From positions 1 to 64,000 of the forward strand of contig WPDH01000414.1 in assembly GCA_019137255.1 (NCBI GenBank): a stretch of DNA of 64,000 nucleotides, given 5' to 3'. The notes beneath the pieces were generated by a model. The model was given only the letters and a program-made list of their open reading frames with translations. It did not search any database and was not told the DNA's origin. Below, one piece after another: positions 45,301 to 55,334 of the stretch; within the stretch, counting starts at the first letter, position 1; the number at the start of each line of letters is the position of its first letter. Both the position numbers and the translations under genes were made by a program. The stretch comes from Corinectria fuckeliana (Eukaryota; Ascomycota; Sordariomycetes; Hypocreales; Nectriaceae).

Positions 45301-46762
45301 CTCCTCAGAGACTTTTGCCTCCCGTCTAGCCGTGACCCCTTGTGCAATGCCTCTGTCGTAAGATCAGCGAACCGGCTCATGTCTTAGAGGCCTTGTGCTC
45401 CAGACCCCGAACACACACATTGGCTGGATTGTGCCCCACGAGTAGTGCAGCCGTCCCAGCAAAGTACGAGGTACCTTGATCGTATTTAGCATCGTATTGC
45501 CAACTAGCTACTTACATAGTACGTATCTGGGCGTCGGACTGCTCCGTTTGACTTTGGTCACAGACGGTGCATCTCTGTTTTGACGGCGTGGCGCCGACCG
45601 GTGGAAGGGGAAAAAGAAAAGAAGACAAGTGAGAGAGGTCGGCGTCCTCCGCTCCGGTAACAGCCTGAAGGTACTACGTAGGTACATACTAGTACTACGT
45701 AGCTGTTCTACTATGTACATAGTACCCCTGAACCCCCCTATCAATATTTCGTAGTGAGGCTTCACCAGTGGTAATAATAATCGCCACAGTCTTTGATGAA
45801 AGAATGAATACCTGGTCAGTGAGCACTGCGCAGGCGCCTCGGCTATTCTTGGCACACTCCTCTAAAAAAAGGACCCGGCCAACCAACCCCGTCGCTGTGG
45901 CCCGCCCCAGATCTACGTTTTGCATCATAATCCTTTCCAGAAACCCCTGCTTAGGACGGTGGCTCTGTTGGGGGGGGGGGGATGGTGGCTGAGTCGCTAC
46001 AACTCATGACCCGATTCATCGGCAAAGGAGCATCTCCGCATCTCACGCGGGCGTGGAAAGCTGGTCAACGATGTCCCAGGGCGTTGACTACCACACAAGC
46101 CCTCTCATATGAGAATTTCGTACTTCATTTTCCCCTTGTACGAATACTTCCTTGTCCAGCCCAGCACACCGTTCCCCTGAACGCTTCTTCATGCTGCTCC
46201 TGTCCCTGAAACGTGGGTCGTGCTCATGTGCGCACAGTGCCTTCAGTAGTCCCAGATCTCTGGATGCCTCCAGCTGTCGCGCACATGCGTGGCGACGCCC
46301 CAACATGTTCCCCAGAAGCCAAACCGCTAGTCAATGTTTATTATTTGGTTTGCGAATTTTCGTTGGACTTTTAAAATTGCTACGGATGGTTCAGTGGACG
46401 GAAAGTGATAGATATTCGTAAATCGAGATGGAAATTCCGTGTTGCTGGGAATCGCTGCACTCCATCCAAGCCTTCTAGAACACCCCCTCGACGTGCATAA
46501 GCTGAGAGACTGGTTCACGTGATCCGATATTTCCACTTTCGTCTCTTTCCAGCTTCACCGAGTAACGTTAGACGACGTTGTCTCTCATTGGGTGGACCCA
46601 AGTACCGGGTCCACTTACACGGTATCATCCAATGATGGATGAGATATCATGGAAAGCTGGGGAAGGCACAAAGGACGATGTTTCTCTATCTTATGAGATT
46701 TCATCTCCGTTCGGAGGACGACCGTATGCTCCATATCTACTCAGGTTCAACTTCTTCAAAGT
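42314..46762. other. 4.4-kb intergenic region between divergent genes
   Basis: No gene is supported. From 42314 to about 43400 the minus strand is pyrimidine-rich with GC-rich blocks and probably carries the promoter and leader of the DUF8004-like gene. The rest has scattered GTAC/TACGTA-rich islands (43935-43965, 44440-44465, 45506-45530, 45670-45725), an oligo-G run at about 45971-45980, and frames without recognisable content. A promoter for the first zinc-cluster gene probably lies at 46500-46760. Confidence 0.5.
45671..45722. repeat. GTAC/TACGTA-rich palindromic island
   Basis: The 11-mer GTACTACGTAG occurs at 45671-45681 and again at 45692-45702, and a perfect 12-bp palindrome CTATGTACATAG lies at 45711-45722. 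Similar words recur at 43945-43963, 44435-44465 and 54617-54640. Confidence 0.6.
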
Positions 46763-48548
46763 ATGGCCGAGCTCAACGAATCTCAGTCGCTGCCCCTCAT
46801 CATGCCCTCCGTCGAGGATGACCTCGAAAAATGGCTTGATCTTGATAGTCTTTGCCAGAACTCCCTACCAGATGGGGCGGGGGGAGACATTGAGCCGCCA
46901 CCGACCGGTTATACCCCCTCGGGACCTGTTAGCGCGGCAAAATCTCTGGCCGAAGATCCCATTTCACAAACTGAACATCAAGAAAGGGCCACCAAGTCAA
47001 CTTTTAGGCCCAAACAACAGGCATTGCCACGCAATACGAGCCTCCGCGAGTATTCAGTCATCTGCTTCCCCTCCAGCCCATCTCATCCAGCTGGGATCAA
47101 GAAGAAACGGAGAGATTTCGATGAGCAAAGACGCCTGGAGGTCGCGCAAGTGCGCAGGACTGGGGCCTGTTTCCGATGCAAGATGCGACGAATCTCGGTA
47201 TGTATTAGCCATGAGATCACCAACTCCATGACAATAGTCACGCACAAGTCACCAGATGACATTTATTTACTTCGCATAGTGTGGTATCGGAGATCCTTGT
47301 AAGGCTTGCGAGAGGACCGCTGGGTCTCTTGGGGCTCAACTCTGCATCAGGGAGAAGTTGACGAAGATGAGGTTCAGTTCAGGCGGTGAGTGTGACACCT
47401 GTCAAGCAACGCGTCATATGCTGACAGTCTAGATCTTCACTACATCGACTACACTGCTCGTCTACTAAATCAGGAACTCATCGCTGGAACGACTCACCTC
47501 GGTCCCCCTCGTCAGGTGGCTATTAGCATGGACTATCCAGACAACCCAGTTCTCCACGTCGAGGTCCAGGACTACTTCGGCAACAAAACGCCGCCCTGGC
47601 TCTGTTGCTGGGTGGTGGTGAATCAAGTCGGTGGCCAAATCGAATTCCATCGAGAGGAGAGCGCCCGATATGCTCTCCCACAGCTACTCCCCGCCAAAGC
47701 TTTAGTGGATTGGGTCGAAAACATCGTGGCTTATCAAGATATTCGGAACATCGGGTTTCAGCAGGCGGTGGACGCCTTCATCATGAGATACAGCAAGTCG
47801 TCCACAAGTCTGCCAATGGTACAAGCCCCAAAACCTTGCCAAGCATAAAAGCCACTAACAACCATAGCACAACTTGATTCAAAAAGTACACGAGCTCAAC
47901 TGTCTGACCAAAATCAGATTGGGGCTGGTCCTTTGCGTAGATGAGCACGGAAATACCACACCACCCTCGTGTGCCCTACATACCCAGTTCGGCCAGATTT
48001 CGAAAGCTGCCTCACAACGCATCGAGAAATACGTACTGGGAGAATTAGAGAGGCTAGTTTTCGGCGCCACCGGCATCGGGCCCTCTAACGCCATAGCACT
48101 GTGGGCTAGTTTGTGGTGCCTGATCCTCATGTACCGCAAGCTGGTCCGGTCCTACATCGCTTTTCAGCAATTTCCGTGCCACGTGCCCGAGGACTACAGT
48201 GGCTTTCCCGAGTGCAAACTGGAGGCTGGCACACACTTCTACTACTACCTTGTCTCAATATACGCGGCTCTCTTCCGCGCCACCAGTCCGCTTTATGCAG
48301 ACCTCCGGATGGCATCCACTCGACAGTTGCTAAACGATGATGAGTCTCTTGTGCGATCTTTTCTGAACCTTCGCACCGAGAGCTTCTATTTCCGTAAGTA
48401 TCAGCCAAGGCAGTCATCGAGAACCTCCGCTAATAAGCTATCAGAACGAGAGTCGCCTTGGATGACGGCCCCAGAAGACCAGCTACTTCGACGAATGATC
48501 CTAGACCGCGAAGCAGAGCTGCAGTCCAAGCTTTCGCTGAGCAATTGA
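46763..48548 (+). CDS. Zn2Cys6-type (noncanonical) putative transcription factor, copy A
   Basis: Five exons are inferred: 46763-47197, 47280-47385, 47433-47818, 47868-48393 and 48445-48548; introns 82, 47, 49 and 51 nt; product about 518 aa. The first intron falls exactly before the third Cys of the zinc cluster: Cys136, 139, 146, 152, 155 and 167, i.e. C-x2-C-x6-C-x5-C-x2-C-x11-C. The last spacing (11) is longer than the usual 6-8 of Gal4-type clusters. The basic linker has KMRR. A conserved helical domain follows with PPRQVAISMDY, HNLIQKVHELNCLTK and a mid-domain LWASLWCLILMYRKL segment. The protein lacks a recognisable fungal_trans domain. It has a close paralogue downstream (49133-51207) with matching intron positions. 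DNA binding is inferred from the cluster; targets are unknown. Confidence 0.82.
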
Positions 48549-48800
48549 TGAGGCCATTGCCATCCCCGTCAACATGGCGTCCTCTCAGATGCTTCTCTCG
48601 TCTGGCCAGCCAGGTCCACCCCTGGCCACTTTCCCGGGATTCTCAGCCCCAATGGCCATCCAGACAAGCGAGTTTCACCAAAAAGAGCCCAGAGAGACAT
48701 TCTCACCCCGTCAGAGTTCCTTTTCGGCCACTTTCAGCACTTCCTCTCGTTCCTCATACAGCGACAGTTGCCGTCACATGACCGTTCTCGTGATCTCCAG
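48549..48800. other. Short spacer before the palindrome
   Basis: Spacer between copy A and the inverted repeat. It is mildly C-rich and reads without a stop on parts of the plus strand (48574-48915), which I regard as incidental. Confidence 0.4.
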
Positions 48801-48917
48801 CATCGAAATGTCAAAATCGGTGAAAGAAGGGGACATGATTGGCCAGGAACAGTGGGTCATTCTCGGGTCTGGCCAATCAGAGCCCCGGCTTTCACCGAGA
48901 ATGCACATCTGGTGATG
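48801..48917. repeat. Long imperfect inverted repeat between the zinc-cluster genes
   Basis: Two arms of about 46-49 bp face each other across a 22-bp spacer. Perfect cores are gattggccag (48837-48846) with ctggccaatc (48869-48878), and cggtgaaag (48818-48826) with ctttcaccg (48889-48897). The distance between the two cores is 10 bp on each side. Flanks match less well (catc...atgt on the left, mirrored at 48908-48917). A CCAAT box sits in each arm. It is a large foldback, possibly a MITE remnant or a paired operator. Confidence 0.75.
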
Positions 48918-49132
48918 GTGTAAGTGATCGAGTCCACAAGAGCCTCCATGGAACGCCAAATTATAACTCTCTGGTGCCAGGCCGCGTCTCTGAATCGCTC
49001 AAATCTCACACAAGCATCTGGCACATTGGGCATTTTCACCTTATCGCCATCTGACAAGAGCTGCAAGTCTCAATTCGCCCAAGGAGCCAGCCAAGGTTCC
49101 ACCAGATCCCCGTGACTTACACGGATATCAAC

Positions 49133-51207
49133 ATGGATACTGCCAGGGCCTTTTCCCAGATAGGTCAAGAAAACTCTCGTGCTCCCACTCCCCCAGACCT
49201 GGATGATGAGCTCTTCCATTCTTTCTTCGACTGGCAGGGCTACTGTGATTCTACCCGGCCTTCAGATCCCGTCTCGCCCTACTATGGTCGAACATCCACA
49301 AGGGATCTGGATAAGCTCATCACAGAGATTCCTTCGGTCATTGACTACCTTTCACTTGAACGATTGGAGTCAGAGTTCCTAAGGATGAAGACTTCCTACT
49401 CTCCCAACGATGAAGTGGCTACCACGTCTGACTACTCGGGTCAGACGCCGCCTGAACTCATCCGAGGTGGGAGCACGTCTCCTTCTGACCACTCCGGATC
49501 CATTCTATTGGAGAGCGGAGATGAGGCCCGTCGACGTCCTGAGGCTAGCCTTCGAGAGGTTCAGGCCCAGGACGACGAGTGGACCTATCCTCAGACGGCC
49601 CCAAGCAAGCATGCCCCACGAGGATACCCCCCTCGCCTTCAAGTCCAAGATGACTCGTCTCGACGAGTATTCGACCACAGCTCCGGTCTTAAACGCCGCC
49701 GCTCTGGAAATACGCTGGAAAGGAGACAGAGAGTTGTCTCTGATCCCGACCAGACGGCTGACGTCCGGAAAAGTGGGGCATGTCTCCCGTGCCGAGTCAC
49801 TAAGACCCGTGTAAGGCAATACTCAATAGCCCAAACCAGGATTAAGAACTGAGCCAATTATAGTGTCAAGAAAGTGGCGTTTGTCCTACCTGTCGGAAGG
49901 CGTTTCCAGATCACTCCCATCTGGTCTGTACTCGTGTTACCCCAGGAGTGGTTTGGCCTGTGATTGGCAGGGTTGCTGGTATGTCAATACCCTGGTTCCC
50001 CCATACGGAATGAGACATGGTAACTGAGACATTCCAGATGTTTGGTCAACGAACCCCGCGGAAGAGGAAATTCTCCGCTTAGAACCTCGCTTTTTTACTG
50101 CGAAGCCTAGGCAGATTGCCGTCTTCCTCTCCTCTCGGGACGCCAACTCCCCTGCCCTCCATGCAACTATTCAAGCCTACCAATCACAAGACAGTACCAA
50201 GGAGAGCCCCAGGAAGGCCGCTTTTCCTCGAGAGAAGGTCCCCAGTCATCTTGAGCTTCAGAAATGGGCTGAGGCGCAGATCATGCGCGAGAATAGCTCT
50301 CATTTCAAGCACCAGTTGCAGAATTTCCTTCTCGCCTACTCGGAGGAAGGATATGGTCTCCCCAAGGTAATTCCCCATTCAGTCTACCATCTCTTGCTGC
50401 GGTCGCTAACTGGGTTTCAGCATGACCTGGTTAGCAAAGTTCACAAGATGAACTGCTTCTTCAGAATCTGGAGGACACATTCGTTCTCATGCCTTGACCC
50501 AAGCAATAAGCTGGTCAACTTACCACCGTCCGTTCAGGCAGAGCTGAGATATATCGCGCGCAAAGCGCTTGAGTCTCTAGAGCACGACGTCTTCAAGCTC
50601 CTCGATGACTACGTGGCACAACAGGGGCCGCCCAAGCCCCACGACAGGTTGGCCATCTGGGCGAGCATGTGGCAACTAATGTTGATTTACCGAGATCTTC
50701 TTACGGCGTCCAAAGCCAACATTTCGCGTATGGGTCCTGGAAACGACCCTGCCATTGGTAAGGAATCCCACACCCTTTTTCTTTTCTCAAAACAAAGCAT
50801 TCTGACAATGAACGCAGCTCTCGCAAAATCGCAATACCAGTGGTTGAGCGACAAGGTCTTCCCGCTCCTGGCAGTCTTTTACCACTACCAGTTCCGAACC
50901 AAGAAGAGCTTAGAGATGCCGTTGGACTGGATTAAGTCCTCGCCTTATCAAACCAAGAGGATCCGCAAACACGCCAAGGAAATGGCCAACGCCAAAAAGG
51001 AGTTCTGTAGGTATCTCGTATTCCATCAAAGCCCACCAAGAGTACTAATTGTTGATAGACGAGAACATCCAAAAGTCCAAGAGTGAAACTGACCGCATGA
51101 TGTGCGTGTTGGTTGTCAGTCATGAACTCAAGAAACTCAGCGCCCGGCGTCGGGTGCCCAAGGGGTCCTCCAAGTCTAAAGGCGGCTACGACGATGATGA
51201 TGAATAG
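49133..51207 (+). CDS. Zn2Cys6-type (noncanonical) putative transcription factor, copy B
   Basis: Six exons are inferred: 49133-49810, 49864-49978, 50038-50366, 50421-50757, 50818-51006 and 51059-51207; introns 53, 59, 54, 60 and 52 nt; product about 598 aa. It begins MDTARAFSQIGQENS. Zinc cluster Cys217, 220, 227, 233, 236 and 248, again C-x2-C-x6-C-x5-C-x2-C-x11-C, with an intron just before the third Cys as in copy A. Shared downstream blocks are KPRQIAVF (A: PPRQVAIS), HDLVSKVHKMNCF (A: HNLIQKVHELNCL), with an intron directly before the His in both, and LAIWASMWQLMLIYRDL (A: IALWASLWCLILMYRKL). The C-terminus ends in KSKGGYDDDDE. N-terminal Ser/Pro/acidic residues could act as an activation region. 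Targets unknown. Convergent with the Rtg2-like gene, 181 bp apart. Confidence 0.82.
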
Positions 51208-51388
51208 TTACGGAAAACCCAACTGCAGTCGTTTCGGATACAAAAGAAAGAAAGAAGTACAATTTGGTAAAGAAAGACATTAGGCTACTCCTAGTGGATA
51301 CGATGTAATGACGCTCGCTCACTCGCCCCGAGCAGTTGGGTTGAGGTTTTTCTCTGTGGCTGGATTCTTGTTTTTACGCGCAAACGTG

Positions 51389-53279
51389 TCATGATTTGAG
51401 GTTGATGTTGGCGGATACCTTGAAGCCGGATTTCTTTCCCCCGCTCTTTTTAGCGACTCCCTCAAGTAAGTCGACAAGTCCACTGAGGTTGATACCCTTT
51501 GTGTTGTCGTTGGAGGCGACCCCAATCGTTAAGACAATGATGTCCTTATCAACTGCTTTCTTGAGGTGCGATGTGATGCTACGCGGTTGTCAATGTTCCA
51601 CTCTCTCGCGAATGAGGGGGGAGAGTGTTCGTTACTCACCTGATGGCCTTCTTTACCTCATCCGCGCTCTTGGGGAACGCAGGAAGAACATTGGTCATCA
51701 CGTCGGCCACGGCGCCAATATAACCGGCCCAGATGGTCGCCTCCTTGCTCTCTTTCTCCACGATGCTAGATAGGCCCTTGAAGAGCTTGGCGTCAAGCGG
51801 CCCCAAGTTACCGCCCCAGCGAGCCGACGCAGTCAGCGCCAAGAGAGCTCGGCCCAGGTGGGTGAGGCCCGGAGATTCAGGGTCGCGGATGATGGCATGA
51901 TTCAGGGCATAGGACGTGTTGGTATCGTTGTCGTAGCCCGACCGGGCCCAGATATCCCGGATGAACAAGGCTCCGAGGCCCGCATTGAAGATGGTCGGGG
52001 TGTCGGAAAAGTCGATGTCGCCAGGCAGGGCAGCCTGGATGAGCTGCGAAACCGCCTCGAGAATCGGCCTCTCGTCGTCGGGGACGGTGGCCAGGACATC
52101 AAGGGGGTTGCCCTCGCGGATATCTCCCGGGAGCTTCATCATAAGTGCGCCCTGGCGGTTCGACCCACCGCTGAAGGTGACGTCCTTGATGTTGGGCACC
52201 GCCTTGACGAAGGAGTCGATGACGGTAGCGATGGCCGGAAACTGCACGCGGCGACGTTTGGACAGGCCGAAGATGCGATCCTTCTCCTCGTCGTTGACTT
52301 TGAGCATCTTGCCCGTGTCCTTGAACAGCTTGCCGGGCGCCGTGTAGGCGTTGGTGGAGGGGATGGGGTAGGGGTCGGTCTTGTCGTTGTGCATGAGCAT
52401 GCTGCCGTAGCCGCGGAAGCCGCCGCCGCACATGTAGACCTTGACCTTGGACTTCTTGTCGCCGTTCTCGTAGGCTGTCTTGATGGCGTCGAGGGCGGGG
52501 AACTGGTTGCAGAGGTCGGTGTAGGCCTTCAGCATGCCGCTCTGGAGCTCATCGAGGGCTTTGGCGCGTTCCTTCTTGTCGGGGTCGTTGAGAATCTTCA
52601 TGAGCTTGGCGGCCCCGAACTTCATGCTGACGCCAGCATTCGCGGCCTTGATCTCGTAGTCCTCCAAGTCGGTGTCCACCCATGTCATCTGGACGCTGCC
52701 GCCGCCGAGGTCCATAAACAAGGCACCGCCATCGACGTTGGCCAGGCCGCTCCGGATGCCCATGACGGCGCCGCAGAGCGTCTCGACCTTCCCGTCGAGG
52801 ATACTCACGGTGAGCCCGTCGGGGTTCTGCTCGGTCCCCTTCTTCAATGCGTCGATCATGGCGTCGGCGTTTTTGGCACTCCTCATAGCCTCAGTGGCGA
52901 GGATCAGGAACTGGTCGTCTGGAACGCCGTAGTCGACGGAGACGGACTTGAACTGGGCAAGGGTGGAGGCGACCAGGGCAATGGTCTCTGGAGGGAAAAC
53001 CATGTCGTTGGTGTTGAGGACGTCGAAGAGGGAGATGGCGGCACGGGATGCGTAGATGGGGAGGAGGAGGCGGGTGTTGGGTGCTGCCAGGGAAGTAATG
53101 GAGAAGCGGATGCCATTGCTAGAGAGGATGTCAGATGAGATACACGGACGATAAGGGTGTCAACGGGTGAGAGAAGCATGCCTGCCCATATCAACGATGG
53201 CGAAGAGCTGGCTCTTTGCGTTAGGGTCCCATGGTGTGAGATGCTGCTTGAAGTTGTCGAGGGTGATGAAGTTGGCCAT
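51389..53279 (-). CDS. RTG2: Rtg2-like Ppx/GppA phosphatase-family protein
   Basis: Three exons: 53279-53182, 53118-51640 and 51578-51389; introns 63 nt and 61 nt; product about 588 aa. The first intron uses a GC donor (53181-53180) because the conserved DMGSNGIRFS motif is formed only if it is removed (DMG|S junction). The N-terminal ribonuclease H-like fold shows the first phosphate-binding motif in that segment and the second at MDLGGGSVQMTW; other family segments are LILATEAMRSAKNADAMI, YMCGGGFRGYG and FSGGSNRQGALM. In yeast Rtg2 promotes retrograde signalling from mitochondria to nucleus; bacterial relatives hydrolyse polyphosphate or pppGpp. The C-terminal part is longer than bacterial Ppx, as in fungal Rtg2. 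The function in this fungus is inferred. Confidence 0.93.
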
Positions 53280-55245
53280 GGTGAGTACCGGCCGGCTACG
53301 GAGGCGAACGGGGAAGAAGACTTGAGATTGGGGAAGCGGGGTTCGAGAAGAAGAGGAGAGGTAGGCTGCTAAAGAGTATAGACGAGGACGAGTCCGGGGA
53401 CCATGTGCTCTTTATGCGTATTTTCTCGCCCAAGTGTGAGATGAGAGCTTTCGCAGGCAAGCGAACGAAGGTTGCAAACCGGGGGGACGGGAGGCGGGAG
53501 GCGGCATGCGTCAGGCTTGGCGTTGTCGCAGCGGCCCCGGGGCCGAGCTATGGGGCCGGGTCGGGACGCCAACGGGCTGGACAGTTGACCATTCCGGAGG
53601 CGAGGTTCGAGGAGTACGAGGCATCAGCCAGCCGTATGCACGTTGCCAGACCCGGACTCAGCCGCCAATCGATCGATAGTTCCGCACAGGTCTCGAGACT
53701 ATCGGTTTGTAGCTAGTTTTTTCGCGGATGTATGCATATAGATAGTCTAGGTGCTAGTATGTGCGTATGTACACGACGTCACAACGGAGCTCTGTCGGGC
53801 ACGTGGGCGTACGCGGTCGCCGCTGAGATGGCCTAGGCAGGTAGGCAGGTAGGCGAGTGTCCGATAAGACGGCATTCGCCTCGAGAATGTTGCATGAACC
53901 AGAGGTTGCGGGACGTGAGACCCAATGCCGGCCCGTGGGCGGGAATGAAGGAAGAAGCATTGGGTTTCCCGATCTAGATAGACTAGATATCAGATACCTA
54001 GACAGCACCCGATGCGTGGCAGCCGTATTTTTTGGGGGGCTGTGCAGGGTGAGCGAGGTTAGGTTGTTTTTTGAGGGTGATCCAGTAAGGTGTCTCGGGC
54101 AGTATAATAAACAGCCCCGAACGTGTTTGTAACTTATTCGTAGAGTCCAAACTTGCTGGTTTCCAGGTTGAATTGTTCCATGGCCAAGTTGAGCCAGGCC
54201 CGTGCAAAGGCCCACTGCGCGAACCCAGCAAGCGCCGGCAGCTGGCAGTGGTGCGGCGGTGAGGTACCTGCGTGGCCCGCCCTGTATGTCTCAGTCCTCC
54301 CCCCCTAAATCCTATTGAGGGCCTGAAGTGTAGGCCTAGGTGCTGACCGGGATAGGTAGGCTCTTGGCCAGTAAGACTCCATGTTCCATTGTCTTCTGTT
54401 ACATATGTACGCTGCCATGCTCACGCACCAAGAAGATCAAGTGGTCTAGACCGGCGGCGGAGGGCCAACCAAGAGACGCAATCGAGACTCCAGCTGATAT
54501 CCTTGTGGTCCGTCCCCGCTCGCAAACAGAGGAAATGACACGATGGGACGATGCACTGCACTCCAAGGACAGCGGGGAACAAAGCTCCCTTGTCGATCCT
54601 AGCAGACTCTCAGCTCAGCTACTTACATAGTACTAGGTACCTACCTACCCTACCTACCCCCGTGCGGTCCAACCAGCTCGTCGACGCAGCCATGTATGTA
54701 CATGAAAGGAGGCAGGAATCTGCATCGCATCAGGCCAACGCACATGCGTCTCACCCAGAAGCCCTCCCGCGCTGGATCTGATCGGACAGGCTCGTCTCAC
54801 TTCACGGCTACAGCTGGGGGGCTGTTACTCGGTGGAAAGCGTATCCACTCGACAAAACAAAACAACAAACACAACAAACCCAAAACAAAACAAGCGACAC
54901 GAGAAAAAGTAAATAGAGGCTTTCGGCCGTTGCCGCAGATGGAGGCGGCGTCTGAGTCTGAGCCACCACGCGAATGGGAGAGAAGCAGAGGAGGCGGCAT
55001 CTCAACGCCCGTGGTTACCATGCGTCTAGAACATGCCAGCAGCACTAATGGGCGAGCGGTTGAAAACACAAAGCATCATCTGGTCGGTGGTTTGGTTGCG
55101 ACAACACGACGTAATGCGATCGCGAAACGCGTCAGAACTACGGGATATTCGTACCATGACAGGAGCTGGTGGATCGAGATCTCGGCCGGCAAGGTAGCGG
55201 CAGTTGCAGGTAGGTTTGACTGATGGCCGCGACGGGGATGTAGAC
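53280..55245. other. Intergenic up to the AT-rich block
   Basis: This holds the promoter of the Rtg2-like gene and then gene-free sequence of normal composition. Simple repeats are present (aggtaggcaggtaggcga near 53836-53855, and a ctacctaccctacctacc run at 54641-54658). A 17-bp word (54617-54633) repeats one at 45506-45522. No gene is recognised. Confidence 0.5.
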
Positions 55246-55334
55246 AACCTGAGGGGTGACCCTGGCCCTAACCTGAGGGGTGGTAGTGCTAATAGGGGTT
55301 AAAGTGGGTTTTTTATAAGTTAACCTAAGAGGTG
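55246..55334 (+). repeat. Direct repeats at the edge of the AT-rich block
   Basis: The 13-mer AACCTGAGGGGTG occurs at 55246-55258 and 55270-55282, 24 bp apart. A third copy at 55322-55334 reads AACCTAAGAGGTG, differing by two G-to-A changes, which is what RIP does. Composition changes from normal to AT-rich within these 90 bases. Confidence 0.75.

Noticed and set aside
51858..53138. Long plus-strand frame of 426 codons opposite the Rtg2-like gene
   Set aside because: It is antisense to a clearly conserved protein. Val/Gly/Asp/Glu-rich composition is typical of the reverse complement of GC-rich coding DNA.
55261..55300. CCCTAA next to the AT-rich border as a possible telomere
   Set aside because: Only one CCCTAA unit occurs; telomere repeats would be many and in tandem.
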